Positions 9,201-19,888 of a DNA stretch of 21,049 bases are shown piece by piece. Position 1 is the stretch's first letter. Every line of letters begins with the position of its first letter. A program made the translations under genes and the position numbers. Source of the DNA: Pyrrhoderma lamaoense (taxonomy: Eukaryota; Basidiomycota; Agaricomycetes; Hymenochaetales; Hymenochaetaceae); assembly GCA_002794735.1 (NCBI GenBank), contig NBAZ01000067.1, positions 1-21,049 on the forward strand, in the 5' to 3' direction. Under the pieces are notes generated by a model. The model did no database searches, was not told the DNA's origin, and saw nothing but the letters and a program-made list of their open reading frames with translations.

Positions 9201-12200
9201 TAAAGAACTACCAAAACGCTTCAGCGAGCTTAATGACGCACATTTTCCTCTTTTCTTAACATTTGAAAAGGTACGTGAATTCAGTCGATTTGAAGTCCTG
9301 TTATACCCAAATGAGTCCAGTTGATTACACTCCTTGAAACCGATCTGGATATCTCGTACGCCATTCGAGCAGGCGTTAAGCACCGTAAGTATACAGATCA
9401 ATACAATCCTTCTCTTGTGATCGCAACTGCGAATCTTAACGGATTGATTTTTATAGTAGGTGCAACAGCCGCTAACCGTGATCGGTCGAAGGTGGATTCG
9501 TGTGGAAGGCTAGTGACGTTTGATGTATTTCACAAGGATTACTGGCCGCATCTTCCACAATACCTGACTAATAAATTGAGTAAGTCATATTGTTCAGTGA
9601 TATAGTATAATGAGTCAGACCATTCTTATTCTTGTACAAAGATCCTGCGTCGGTATTCAGCGAGATTATTGGTAACAACTCTAGAAACGTATCTTAATCT
9701 TTTCTACACATAGTCATGCGTGGTCTTCTTTTTTTAGGGGTCATAAAGGGGTCAAAACAAACGTTGCTGGCAGAAGAGGGTTACCTCTCCAAGGAATCAT
9801 ATCTGTCGTTAAGCGAACGCACTCAATTCTTGTTTCAAAGGCAACGAGAATGCATATATGAGTTGTTTTTGAAGTACCTCGCAAAAAAAGGGGAATATAG
9901 AGATTATGATAGCGCCGATAGGTATACCCAAACCAATATTCTTAATATCTCTCGTGTACTCAAACGTATATATCAATCTAGGACACACGCAGTTTTGCAC
10001 TTGATGAAGGAAAAATCTTGGCCACTAATAGATTTCCTGTGAGCATATTTTTGATACCATCAGGTGGTCTTGTGGTTCATGTAGAAATTTGATTAGATTC
10101 GTTGATGAGACCCAAGATAATCTCATCATTGATGCATTTTGTGAGCAGGGCTTCGCTAGATATTTTGCGATAATGGGGCCCTAACGAGCTGTACTTCAGT
10201 ACTCCGTTATCTCTGCAGAAACCCTCATGGGCTTTTCTGGGCAGGAGATACTGCTCAAACCATCTTCGTTGGCAGCTCCTTCAGATTTGATGATCTAAAG
10301 GCCTCGCTCCATGAGTTTGAGGTTCGCCTTTATGCGTATCTCACAATGCCCTACTGATTTGAAATCAGAGAGAAATATACCCAACCATTTCGGAAAAAAA
10401 TGTCGTAAAACCCAAGTCGTTTCAACTAACAACAAATTACCGTTCCCATGATGGAATTGTTAGCTGTGCAGATACTATAATCAGACTAATTACACACTTC
10501 TGGCCAGATGCAATCGATATATTGCGGAGAGAAAGGGGTCTAGTCGATGGGTTAAAACCCGTTTTCTTTGACGGATGGAACGACGAAGCTACTGCATACA
10601 GAGACTTCTTATCCGGAGAAAAGTGAGATTCCTTAGATGCATATTTGGCGAATTAATCCCCCTCCTAATTCTCGTAAAATAGTGATAATCAATTCGAACT
10701 TGAACTCGGGGCTCAACAATGTATCTATTTTCACGATTATATCATTTCCCTGGATAACCTTACATCTCAAAATAATCAGGTATTCTAGTACGGAACGAGA
10801 AGACAAAAGAAAGTCTTCTTCATCAAATTGGAAAGAAGACGGAACTCATTATGTAATGTTCAACACATCGTTTTTATAACTCAGTCACTGACTCCTATTC
10901 AGGACTTTGTATGAGAGTAAGGGACTCGAGTTTGACGATGTATGCTATGCTATTGTTTCTACCCGAAACTCTTTCTTAAGTGCAGTACAGGTTATTCTCT
11001 TCCAGTTCTTCGAAGATTCTCCCTATAATGCGCATCAATGGAGAGTCGTATTGAACTTCCAGAATGGAATTGATACGAACACAAATGCACCACGTTTTGA
11101 TGAAGCCCGCCACTCTGGTTTGTGCACAGAGGTAGATTAAACTCATAATTGATCAATGCCATGTTCTTTCTCACAAAATGCACAGCTAAAGTTTTTTTAC
11201 GTGGCTATCACAAGAGCACGAAAGAATGTATGGATTATAGACAGGACTGATAAGGGAGAAGCGATGAAGGTAAGAGACAATATTTTACCTATCGATAATC
11301 ATTAATATACTTATATTTAAGGCAATTCTATTGCGTACTGGGAGTATTACAACCTGCAGTCCTGAAAATGCTCCTCCTCTCACAGGTGATACCTTCTTTT
11401 AATAGTAACTACTATCCACACTGATTTCAAATATGTTTGCTTGCTTTAGTTGCGTCATCGTGCCAGGATTGGGAGGAAACAGGAAAAATGCTCTTTCAAG
11501 ATAACAAGTATTCTCAAGCCGCATACTGCTTCAAACGAGCTGGTCGTATACTTGAAAGTGACGTTTGTGATGCATTTTATCTGCGGAAGGAGGCTAGGGG
11601 TCTCCCTAGACTTACTAAACCAGATAAACGAAAAGACTTATTCATATCGGCTGCAAAGTCCTTCTATAGGTGTGCAGAAAAAATGGTCACTGAAGAAGAA
11701 TCTGCAAAGCTTTACCAGTCTTCGGCTGACTGTTATCAAGAGGCCAGTGACTTTCCATCAGCAGCTAGGACTTATAAACTAGCTGGAAGCTATCAAGAAT
11801 CTGTTATATGCTATATGGAATGCGGAGACTATGATGAAGCTGTGAAAATCGTTCGAAGTGAGAGTGAAGGAGAGACAATCGAGCCTTCTGTAAAAGAAGA
11901 AGTTATCGTTAGGTCTAAAGTTTATTACTTGAAGAATAAAGAACTTGAGTTAGCCCATCCTTTTATCTCTTATTGGATTTTTCCGACTTCTGTTTTAGGA
12001 AAGCGTCCCCACTTTTTGACTCCATTGAGGAGTTCATAGAATTCATGGTAAACTTCGGGTTCAATATTGAACGAGCAGAATTCCTCAAAAAAATAAAAAG
12101 GTTGGACGAGGCAGCTACAATTTACTATTCGGAGGGAAAAATACAAGACGCAATCTGTCTTCTCATTCACGACGAGCAGAACTTGATCCAATCTAAGCAA

Positions 12201-15200
12201 CGTGCCGCAAAGTATTTGCTTCAGGAGCTATGGAAACAGTTTCGCTTCGGTTTTCCTCCACATCACGAAGAGTATACGAAACCGGATTTGTGGGATTTGC
12301 ATGGGCGTCTATTAGAGAAATCTAATCTCTTGATGGAAGACACCATTAACGAGGTAAAAGAAATACTTTTGATATAGACTTGAGACTCAATTGAAGTATT
12401 TCCTAGCTTCGTATGTTTGGCCTGATGAGGAAGAAAGACGTGACCGCATTACTTGGCTGTTGTAAAGAGTTCTCGTCTAATCGCGCAGTCGTCGCCCTAG
12501 TGCTTGACCATGTTTTGGGGGTTACAATGACTAAGCCCGCAAACGCTGACAAAATGATTGAATATCTACAGAATTGCTGCACCTATACCAAGGTTATGCG
12601 TCAATTTTGGTTTGAAAATAACGCATCCTCGGATGTCTATCTGCAGAAACTCTTTGCTTTCCAGATGTCCTCGGAAGGAGAGTATTTTCTGCATGAATAT
12701 TCTTTAGTAGCAGAATATATCAGTGTCAATAATCTTACTATCCTTCGGAGATCGGGAAAAGGAGTTTATATCTTTAAACGAGGTCTGGAGCAGGCAATCA
12801 GACTAACTATTGAAACTCATCTCCAGAGAAGAATGGAATCACATATATCATTCTTTTCCACGACGTGTTCTAAAGTTTTCAAGGGACCATGTTTACATTT
12901 CACTCTTAGGGGTTATTGTAAATACTATAACACTGGAACATGCGACTTAGAGCACATCGATACAAATCTTCGAGAAACTAATACAAGATCTGCCTGGTTC
13001 AATAAACGAATAAGGATGCATATTCTTCTCGTGATGTACTGGAAGTTGGCTGACTTCTCACTTCTGAGAATCTCTGATAGAACAAAAACGCAAGGGTGAG
13101 AGTAGAAAAGTAACTTTACTGTATTCTACTAATAAATTTCCCGAATCTACCACAGAAAATGGATCTCGTATTTTTTCCAAACCCTATACCCGTCTTTTCC
13201 TGCACTTGGAGATGCGGATCTCATCTGTCGGGATCTGATACCGGAGCTTGATGGTGGCATCAAGGATATCTTTTCAATCCTTCAGTTGCGCTTTCAGCAA
13301 CTTTTACCAAGGCAGATTACCACGTACTGGTTTCTGAACACGATTATAGAGACTATAGTACTGGGTATGCGTGTTAATGAAGTGAAAATACGCAATTTAC
13401 TACCTAAAACAAGGCTCTATACAGCTAGAGGATGGCACCCCAATGAGAAATCAAGTCTCGTATATCCATTAGTAAATTGTTTAACAACGTTTTTCGAAAT
13501 GCGAGATTCTCAGTTTATCATTGCTGGATGCCGCTTTATAGAGTAAGAAATAACTCACTAATTCTGAATTTTTTTTTCTGATACCTCACACAAGACTAGT
13601 ATTGACGAATAAGCTTCTGGTAAACCTACAGTATCTGAGTTATATTCTCCAGATGTTGTGTGGCTCTTCTGCTGTCATTCTCAAGCACATGGACAACTTT
13701 CATGGATGTTTGCTACCAAAATCATGGATCGCGTACATCTTTTCCAAAGCAAACTTTAATCGCAAGCTTGTACTAAATCGAGAAGATGCCATGCTTCTTC
13801 TCGGGCAATGCGAATCCTTTATTCTACTCCTTTTATACCAGCTAGATGAAGGTAAAGATCAATTATCTCCTCCAACCTTAATGTACTAATTGTAGTATCA
13901 TAAGAGTACCTTGAAAAATGCCGAGCATCATCACTTACAACTCGAAAGGCATTAGTCAAGGTTATGTGAGTTTTCAAAGTTCTCTGTCATAACCAAGAAT
14001 TTCTTGTGATGTGTTTTTTAGTCTTGATTCAATCTGCTTTTGTAAGTCTATCTATAATCTGATATCACGTCCTCTACTAAGTGATATGGAAACATTGTGA
14101 ATGTAGTAGGAGAGAATGCTCCTCCTTACTACGCCCGCATAAGAACCGATATTCTTGATCTCTTTTCGAGAATTAATAATGCGGTTCCATCAGTAAGCTA
14201 TGACTCTCTATTAAGGCCGTACGTATCAAGTAGCTCTTGGTAGTCAATGGGCTGAAGAATAAATAAACAACTAGATATTTCAGAACGGGCTCTTGGCCAG
14301 ATATCCGTTCCGAACTAGCGTGGCCCAGACAAGTCCAATTCGGCGAGTTGATGCAACTCGACTTCCTTGGAAATCCTGTTCGAGTTGAAAAAAATATTCA
14401 CAGTACTTTATTCAAGTTTAGGAGTGAGATGGATCTACGTTCGTTTGGTTTCTCATTTTCTAGCTCGTATGGAGCAACCACTACACCAGCTACTCCTACT
14501 ACTATAGAACTCCGTAACCAAGATCGTGTCTGCACATCAAATCACTCAACAAGTTCTCCAACAAATGCAGTGAGGACGTCAACTCTAATCCCAAAAAAAC
14601 TGAAGTATATAACTCGAAGAAAGAACAAAGGCAGCTAACGAAGAGCACGGAAGAAACTGATAATGTTTTAGGAGAAATGCTTACTTCGGAGGCTTTAACA
14701 TATGATCCAGAGCCTGATGGCACTTTAGACCAGAAGGCGATGCGGGTGGTTCGGCTAGTACTCAACTATTGGGATGACCTAAGAAAGGACAGGGCTGCGT
14801 TTGTTCTTCAAAGACATTATAGAACTGCAGTATGCGAAAGAAGGCAGTGGATTCGGGTATTTCCCAGATGAGAATGAAATTTCACGGACATGCATGGCTA
14901 CCGCCTCTAACACGAATTGGCTTTTTCGAAAGCATCGTATCATTTATCTTGCCGTAGTTCCACATCTATTTATTTGTCTAGAGGCGCTTCAAGATCATTT
15001 GTCTGATAACAAGAAGATGTGGAACAATGCTTTAAGACGTAACGGTCCAGATCTAGACGACAGCTTAATCGTCACAAACATTCAAAGTACCATGTAAGAT
15101 TAACTTTCGTCTTATTATGTAGGAGAGTATCGATTGACATCCTGTAATAACCCCTAGAAACAGACAAAAGTACCTTGATCGAGTCCAGAGCGAGCTCGGT

Positions 15201-15406
15201 AATGTCGTACACAGTATGGAGCTTGTAAAATCGACGGGCTCAGGGAAGCGGCATTGGAGATCTCCCGTTTCGTCGATGAATTCAAATTAGAAAAAGTCAA
15301 ACTCGACATGTATTTGGCCTCAAAAGCGCTACGAAACCGTGAACCTTTGAGAAAAACGAGGGGAGCACGGCCAGGATTAAACGTTGACGATAGGGCGATG
15401 TACTAA
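6288..15406 (+). CDS. TRANK1-like giant protein: UvrD-type SF1 helicase with TPR region
   Basis: Predicted ATP-dependent nucleic-acid helicase of the fungal TPR/ankyrin (TRANK1-like) UvrD family; cellular role unknown. Exons read by eye: 6641-6995, 7048-7415, 7468-7781, 7837-7939, 8000-8032, 8082-8094, 8147-8249, 8304-8436, 8501-8517, 8582-8609, 8718-8770, 8826-8891, 8955-9270, 9321-9384, 9457-9579, 9642-9671, 9738-9921, 9982-10038, 10097-10140, 10200-10321, 10369-10622, 10683-10720, 10780-10852, 10903-10939, 10991-11131, 11186-11269, 11322-11385, 11450-11948, 11999-12353, 12407-13095, 13156-13542, 13595-13851, 13905-13965, 14022-14041, 14107-14218, 14284-14856, 14933-15093, 15158-15406. Total about 2,190 residues, normal for the family. 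The N-terminal exon near 6288-6430 (reading to FHFQVRFWESV-like sequence, first ATG 6342) fits the family, but its link to 6641 is unresolved. Frame slips are suspected near 14.59 and 15.23 kb. If the second is real, the protein stops at 15290. Confidence 0.8.
7468..8249 (+). other. Pre-helicase conserved region of the TRANK1-like gene
   Basis: Exons 7468-7781 to 8147-8249 encode the conserved block that precedes the helicase in this family. It runs through LDVLRDRQFSERIKEIF, QPLKAALYFASAEGLGQW, ELSNGFFSHDNHKRLKG, IPIFEARLSKDLRLVYQIDC, VIRIYGFFTHAQMDRR and MWDSISKQL. It is the clearest part for placing splice sites: the joins LV/YQIDC and CQ/VIRIY restore family motifs. They also force a 13-nt exon at 8082-8094. 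The function of this block is not known to me; it is diagnostic of the family. Confidence 0.8.
8826..10140 (+). other. SF1 helicase domain 1A: Walker A to Walker B
   Basis: Walker A reads CYVLGRSGTGKTTTMVFKML and is split by the 63-nt intron 8892-8954 inside the second glycine codon of GTGK. The catalytic Lys and Thr codons are 8956-8961. The nearby FVTRSNVLTKRVKEYF fits motif Ia. HFPLFLTFEK, FSEIIGVIKGSK and the GEYRDYDSADR stretch follow the family order. Walker B / motif II is FVDETQDN, with DETQD at 10104-10118. Every residue needed for ATP binding and hydrolysis is present, so the domain is predicted to be active. Confidence 0.85.
10200..11269 (+). other. SF1 helicase second half: motifs III to VI
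   Basis: In order: motif III GLFWAGDTAQTI (GDTAQT at 10244-10261), the TNYRSH motif IV region at 10432-10449, CILVRNEKTKESL across an intron, motif V ESKGLEFDD at 10913-10939, FFEDSPYNAHQWRVVLN, PRFDEARHSG, and motif VI VAITRARKNVW starting at 11201. The arginines of motifs IV and VI are intact. Seven introns of 47-60 nt interrupt the region. In each case the splice restores a family motif, which supports a functional, correctly read gene here. Confidence 0.85.
11450..12353 (+). other. TPR-like helical repeat region
   Basis: Two exons (11450-11948 and 11999-12353) encode about 280 residues of degenerate 34-residue helical repeats. Examples are DWEETGKMLFQDNKYSQAA followed by YCFKRAGR, LYQSSADCYQEASDFPSAA followed by RTYKLAGSYQES, and ECGDYDEAVKIV. 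A later repeat reads LKKIKRLDEAATIYYSEGKI. Alternating A, Y and G positions match TPR spacing. In this family the region follows the helicase directly and probably mediates protein contacts. That role is inferred from the fold, not seen. Confidence 0.75.
12890..12955 (+). other. CCCH-like cysteine cluster in TRANK1-like protein
   Basis: Within exon 12407-13095 the residues C-x8-C-x7-C-x3-H appear, from CLHFTLRGYC through CDLEH, with Cys codons at 12890, 12917 and 12941 and the His codon at 12953. The spacing resembles, but is not identical to, the common CCCH zinc finger (x8-x5-x3). Metal and RNA or DNA binding are therefore possible but unproven. Confidence 0.45.
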
Positions 15407-17087
15407 AGCCTAGTAAGGACGTGTAGTAGGACTAGTGGCTTACCTCATATCAATTAAGCGTAGCTTGCATCACTGAGGACTCTCACTTGCAGAACACAGT
15501 CATCTGGGTTCATGTATAAAAATACCGTAAAAAAAGTGAAGCCTTCCAAGGCGGTTTAGAAGACATAGTAACTCACAATCCAAGCATACTTGTCAAATGT
15601 TAGGTTTTCCTTTGGTTTCTCGTGTCATACTTTTTTTACTCGAGAGAATAGTCTCTATGTTACAAAATTGAAGTTTTAAGCCTAAGAATGGTGAAAACTA
15701 AACTCTTGGTCAGATTTTGACCTTGGTGTTGTAATTAGTGGCGAGGACGTGGGGTTTAGAGTCTGCCTACACCAGACACGATGCTCAGGCTAAGATTTGG
15801 GGGCTAAAAAGCGAGATACTCGACTTCGGCCGTCCGGCCGATAACTCGGTCGGACCGTAGAGACTGATAGAGACCTGGAGGCGAGCTGGGACTTCACAGA
15901 CCAGTAAATGTAGTAGAAACGTATAGAACAGAGCCCGACCGAGGCTGTAGTTTGAGGTAAAAGTGTATGTATTTCAGTCCGCCCGGACGACTTGCAGTAC
16001 GGTCAGAGCGTTACAAGCGCTCTCGGGCAGCCTAATAAAGCAGCAGAGTAGTAGATAAGGAGTACAGGCGACTATTAGAGAGCTACTCGATGGGTTGGGG
16101 GTGAATAGACTGAGAGTTGACTGGGGATTAAGTGGGAATTGATTCCTTCACTACGGCCTCAAAACGCGAGATAAATGGTAGATAATAAGGAAAGCATGGC
16201 GTCCAGGTGGCAATATGCCACTGGCTGAAGGGTTTAAGCTATCAGAAACGAGGGGTCATATAAACGAACCCTAGACTCGAGTAAGAGTAGAAAGTGAAGC
16301 TAAATAGTAAGAGAAATGAACGAGGCGCGCGGCCGAGTAGTAGCAATGGACTTCTCGGGCGAGTTAGAAAGTGCATTATAAATGCACTACGACCGGCCAA
16401 ACACTTAGCTGGACCTACAATGGCATGTGAAAGAAATGTTCCAAGTATAACAAACTGGAGGACTCTGAAAACTGTCAATTTAGTCTCTCTACACCGCATG
16501 AAAGCAATAAAATGTAGAACTATATCTAATGTAAATGGAAAAGAGATTTAAAAGAGTATGCTAATGTGGCTGCTTAATGTATGTGAATATCTCAGTATAC
16601 GGAATCAAATAGCCACGAGATATTAACTTATAACTCCTCTAGTGAATATATGCGGATGAATACGAGCAAAGTTGTACAGAGCGATTTGTAGTGGTAGACG
16701 GATAGATAATCTGAGTACAACCAGTTGTTGTACTGTCAGAGTAACAAAATTTTGTTTCCTTTCTTTGCAACTCGGCAGCAATCAAACTTACAAACATAGC
16801 ACAAAATATGGAGTTTGTTATTTAAACATGAATTGGTACTTACCAGGTTCAGGTTGAGCTCTACACCGATCTATGTTTGGCATGTACAAATGCCAGTGGC
16901 AGCCGATTGATGCATCGATGTAGTAGTTCCTTCTGTTGATGTGGATCTAACAGTGCTGCTAGATGCTGTAGATATATTACCTATTCACCATATTTCTTGG
17001 TGCGTAGATCTACCTGTTATAAAAATGTGTTGACAAGTACACTTATATATTTTGATAAGTTGAGCTTTTTGTGAGTAGCTCTATTTT
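15407..17087. other. Intergenic, with GC-richer palindromic stretch
   Basis: No supported gene. From about 15720 to 16420 the sequence is clearly richer in G and C than its neighbours. It contains small palindromes: a 7-bp stem at 15826-15841 (TCGGCCG and CGGCCGA), CGGTC/GACCG at 15847-15857, and GTGCATT/AATGCAC at 16371-16387. The frames in it (16242-16499 minus, 16294-16551 plus) overlap on opposite strands and show no motif. It may be a solo LTR or another decayed mobile element, but I could not find matching ends. Bases 16560-17087 are AT-rich. A short stretch near 16960-17010 faintly resembles a DUF6533 segment, too weak to call. Confidence 0.35.
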
Positions 17088-18144
17088 ATGCCAAGGCTGT
17101 ATATCTATCTCTTAAACTCTTATCAGAGTCTAACGGTTCGTTGTGTTTCAGATGGAAATCTATGCTTGTATCGAGATCGCAACCCACATTTCAAAGTCAA
17201 TTATACATCTTCCACCAGGTATACCTTTGTATGGATGTTTATCTCAATTCCTCAACTCAAGGACTTCTTTGCTTGCCTGGTATGCCATTTAGAGCTTTGA
17301 AAGTTTGCTAATAATAGTACTAAGACTCAAAGCTCACTTTATAACTTTATCTCGCTAGGATGCCATGTTTAACAGTTTCCGGTGGGTACTACAAGATTTT
17401 ATATATACACGTCCTATAACGATATTATTAGCTGAGATACTTACATGTTTCACATATATCTAACCAGCAATAATTTTTTTCATGACTCTTTTCAAAATAC
17501 CCTATTTATCTTGGACCAAAACCCCGAGCATCCGTAGCGAATGTGATGGCAATTATGGGAAACAAACACTGAGAAAAGCGTTATCTCCTTTACTCGTCTC
17601 ATTTCTAAAAGATGGAACGATCCACTACTTTCTGTATGTGATATTTTTCTGAAATATATGAATACATATTCGAGCTTACTCGGGAAATAAAGGATAACAG
17701 GTATTATTCCTCAATTGAACCATTATAATCACCAACTCTGACTGGTTATAGCGATGCTACTTGTTTGCACTATTATGAGTAATGTATCACAAGGTCTCGA
17801 AGCAACCCTTGGTTATGGGCAAGTGTTTCTCAGTTCTGCTATCAATATATAGAAATATAACGTTTATGTCATACCATCAACGGGTATAGATGGCTGATAG
17901 CTGTATTTAGCACATCAGTACGATCTTTGCATCTGTGTCACTATGCTAGGCTAACAGATAAACTATTTAGGGATCACGTCTAATCCTAAACCTAAGAGAA
18001 AAGGCATACGTGAATAAACGAGCGGCATCCACCAATTCGGTTGTACCGCGAACCATGAGCATGCATTTCTCCCCTGGAGTAGAGTCTATCGATTACGAGG
18101 AAGAGAACTCTATTCCACTTGCAACACGGGATAGTAGAGCTTAA
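17088..18144 (+). pseudogene. DUF6533-type membrane protein, C-terminal half, probably broken
   Basis: Several plus-strand segments match the later part of DUF6533-type proteins in the right order. These are IEIATHISKSIIHLPP followed by GIPLYGCLSQ (about 17150-17250), SFESLLIIVLRLKAH (17293-17337), LSPLLVSFLKDGTIHYFL (about 17580-17637), MLLVCTIMSNVSQG (about 17755-17820) and the C-terminal signature GSRLILNLREKAYVNK (about 17970-18020). The last runs on to a stop at 18142-18144. An in-frame TAG at 17290-17292 interrupts WYAI and SFES, where the family has an unbroken hydrophobic segment. No 13-nt intron could plausibly remove it. The N-terminal DUF6533 domain itself is not visible upstream. 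I could not resolve all introns, so part of the apparent damage may be mis-splicing on my side. Confidence 0.5.
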
Positions 18145-18626
18145 CATTGTACTGTCAGGAAAGCAAAAAAAAAATCAGCTATTTATCAATGATTGACTCA
18201 CATATTTTTACAACTTTAGTAGTGCATATGAGGGAGAAGTTCTTGTGTAATCTCTTAATGCTTACTTACACTCCGATACAAAATAACTATTCGCTATTAC
18301 TAGGTGCATGGAAGACATGCATCTCCGAAAAACAAACCGCTATCTACTCTATCCGTTTGTGGTACGAGAAAAATGAAATCAACCTCAAAACAAAAGTCTT
18401 ACCTATATGTGAACGAAAAGCGAGCGCTGATATCAACTGAATGAAATCAAATCAAGAAGCACGAGCAGGTGAATCATCATCGCCAATATCAGCGACATCG
18501 TAACAGCCAGCATATACATACCTTTCTAAGCATCGGGTCCACGGAAATCAATAATCGAGTCCCTAAGGAGGCAAGAAAAGCAGAGTCCGACAATGGACTT
18601 AGTTTTCTTGTAACATACTTTGTACC

Positions 18627-18854
18627 AGTGATGTCGAAGGCTCCTCTGTATACTATAGCGATACTTATCCGATAGATATTGCCAAACTAGCCCAAACCGT
18701 TTCTCACGCTTACACCGAGGAGATCTATAGAAGGTTTAAAAAAGGAGAAGGCACTGATAAGACAACTACAGGTATAAAAAAGAAGACACCGTGCATACAA
18801 GATGAACCATAATCACCAGGCTAAATTGTTTTAGGTATCGTTCGGGGACAATGA
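18627..18854 (+). CDS. Unassigned coding-like exon pair (partial gene)
   Basis: Bases 18627-18771 read as a well-formed hydrophilic peptide, through VYYSDTYPIDIAKLAQ and SHAYTEEIYRRFKKGEG. The frame is followed by a GT-AG intron 18772-18834 (63 nt), and a short terminal exon gives GIVRGQ and a stop at 18852-18854. The upstream acceptor CAG at 18626 is plausible. Earlier exons could lie in 18469-18600, but I could not connect them. I do not recognise the family. Bases 18145-18468 hold only a 97-codon frame (18147-18440) without recognisable motifs. Confidence 0.3.
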
Positions 18855-19888
18855 TAGCTACCCAACTTACGCCATTTTGATATATCAAATTCAACATCTA
18901 GCTCCACATACGCATCAACAATGAGCGTTACCATCGAATTGCACGCAGTAGATAGCCGTAAAGTATACTTATATGCACAGGAGTTGCGATTCGTTTTTAT
19001 CCAGGAAAGGTAGCTAAAGTATGGACAAAAACAGGCATAATGGAGTTTTAATTACTAAGTGGGTCAGTAACGGATAATCTAGTGGATAGGAGGGGAAAAG
19101 TATGCATTGATCATCAACACATAAGGCGTGCTCTGCATTTTCGTGACAACAAAACAAGATTGATTTCCCCTTTAAGATATCAAGAACGCGAGTCACACAC
19201 AAAGATAAAGTGATCCCCACTCGACTGAAGAAAGGAAGAAAGAAAAGTAAAAAGAAGGGAGTGGTAAAAATAGCCTAGATCGACAAGGGAGATTAGAGAC
19301 GGAACATGAATCCAAAAGTGACTTATTACATGTTATTTTTTTCCCTGCTTTCTGCAGGCTACTGATCGGTAGAAAGAAGAGATGCGTTCTTAGTCGTCGT
19401 CAACAGACCCCGAAGCGTAGTTTCGAGGGGAGCACTGGCTGCTCCACAACACGTGAACACGCATACACGCAAGGCGTGCCATGTTCAGATCTACCCAAAC
19501 GCACTTTGCTTTATATAAAGCCAGAGTAAGCAACAAAATTATCATCCGAGTATACAGCTTATCGAGCATTCCGTACACCCGAATCACAATCGAAATATGT
19601 CTGAGTCGTAAGTCGGAAAAAGAGGAAGCGGAAAAGAGGGAGATCAAAGGAACATTGCGGCGTGGGACACTGCAAAATCCGGGGTGTGATCTAAAGGGAT
19701 GCTTCCTTGTTTAAGGGACGAGTGGTGTAAAGGAATATAACCTCTTCACACCTTACCCGTGCAATCCATCTCAAAAGGATTCCCCCCCTTTCCCTTTCCC
19801 TTCCTCACCCTCCTTCCTTCCATCTTTCCTCAACTCTTTCAACAGCGGTTGTCGTGAAATAGATCTGAAAGACGACGTGCATCTCAAC
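18855..19888. promoter_or_regulatory. Upstream region of the methyltransferase gene, TATA and pyrimidine tract
   Basis: No supported gene. TTATATAAAG at 19511-19520 is a TATA-like box. A strongly pyrimidine-biased tract at 19781-19840, starting with a run of C, lies about 50 bases before the ATG at 19889. Such CT-rich stretches are common just upstream of the start in fungal genes. The frames at 19390-19647 (minus) and 19481-19714 (plus) overlap on opposite strands and show no motif. The TATA box is 370 bases from the ATG, so it may serve an upstream start site or be coincidental. Confidence 0.35.

Noticed and set aside
9171..9401. Minus-strand frame of 76 codons
   Set aside because: It is antisense to helicase exons with clear family motifs. 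The same applies to the minus-strand frames at 9809-10000, 10992-11183, 11970-12200 and 14502-14765.
9171..11140. Reading the helicase region as a decayed pseudogene because its frame changes repeatedly
   Set aside because: Every frame change from 6996 to 14283 can be explained by a GT-AG intron of about 47-108 nt that restores a family motif. The gene looks intact there.
19390..19714. Frames of 85 and 77 codons on opposite strands
   Set aside because: They overlap each other in a promoter-like region and have no recognisable motif.
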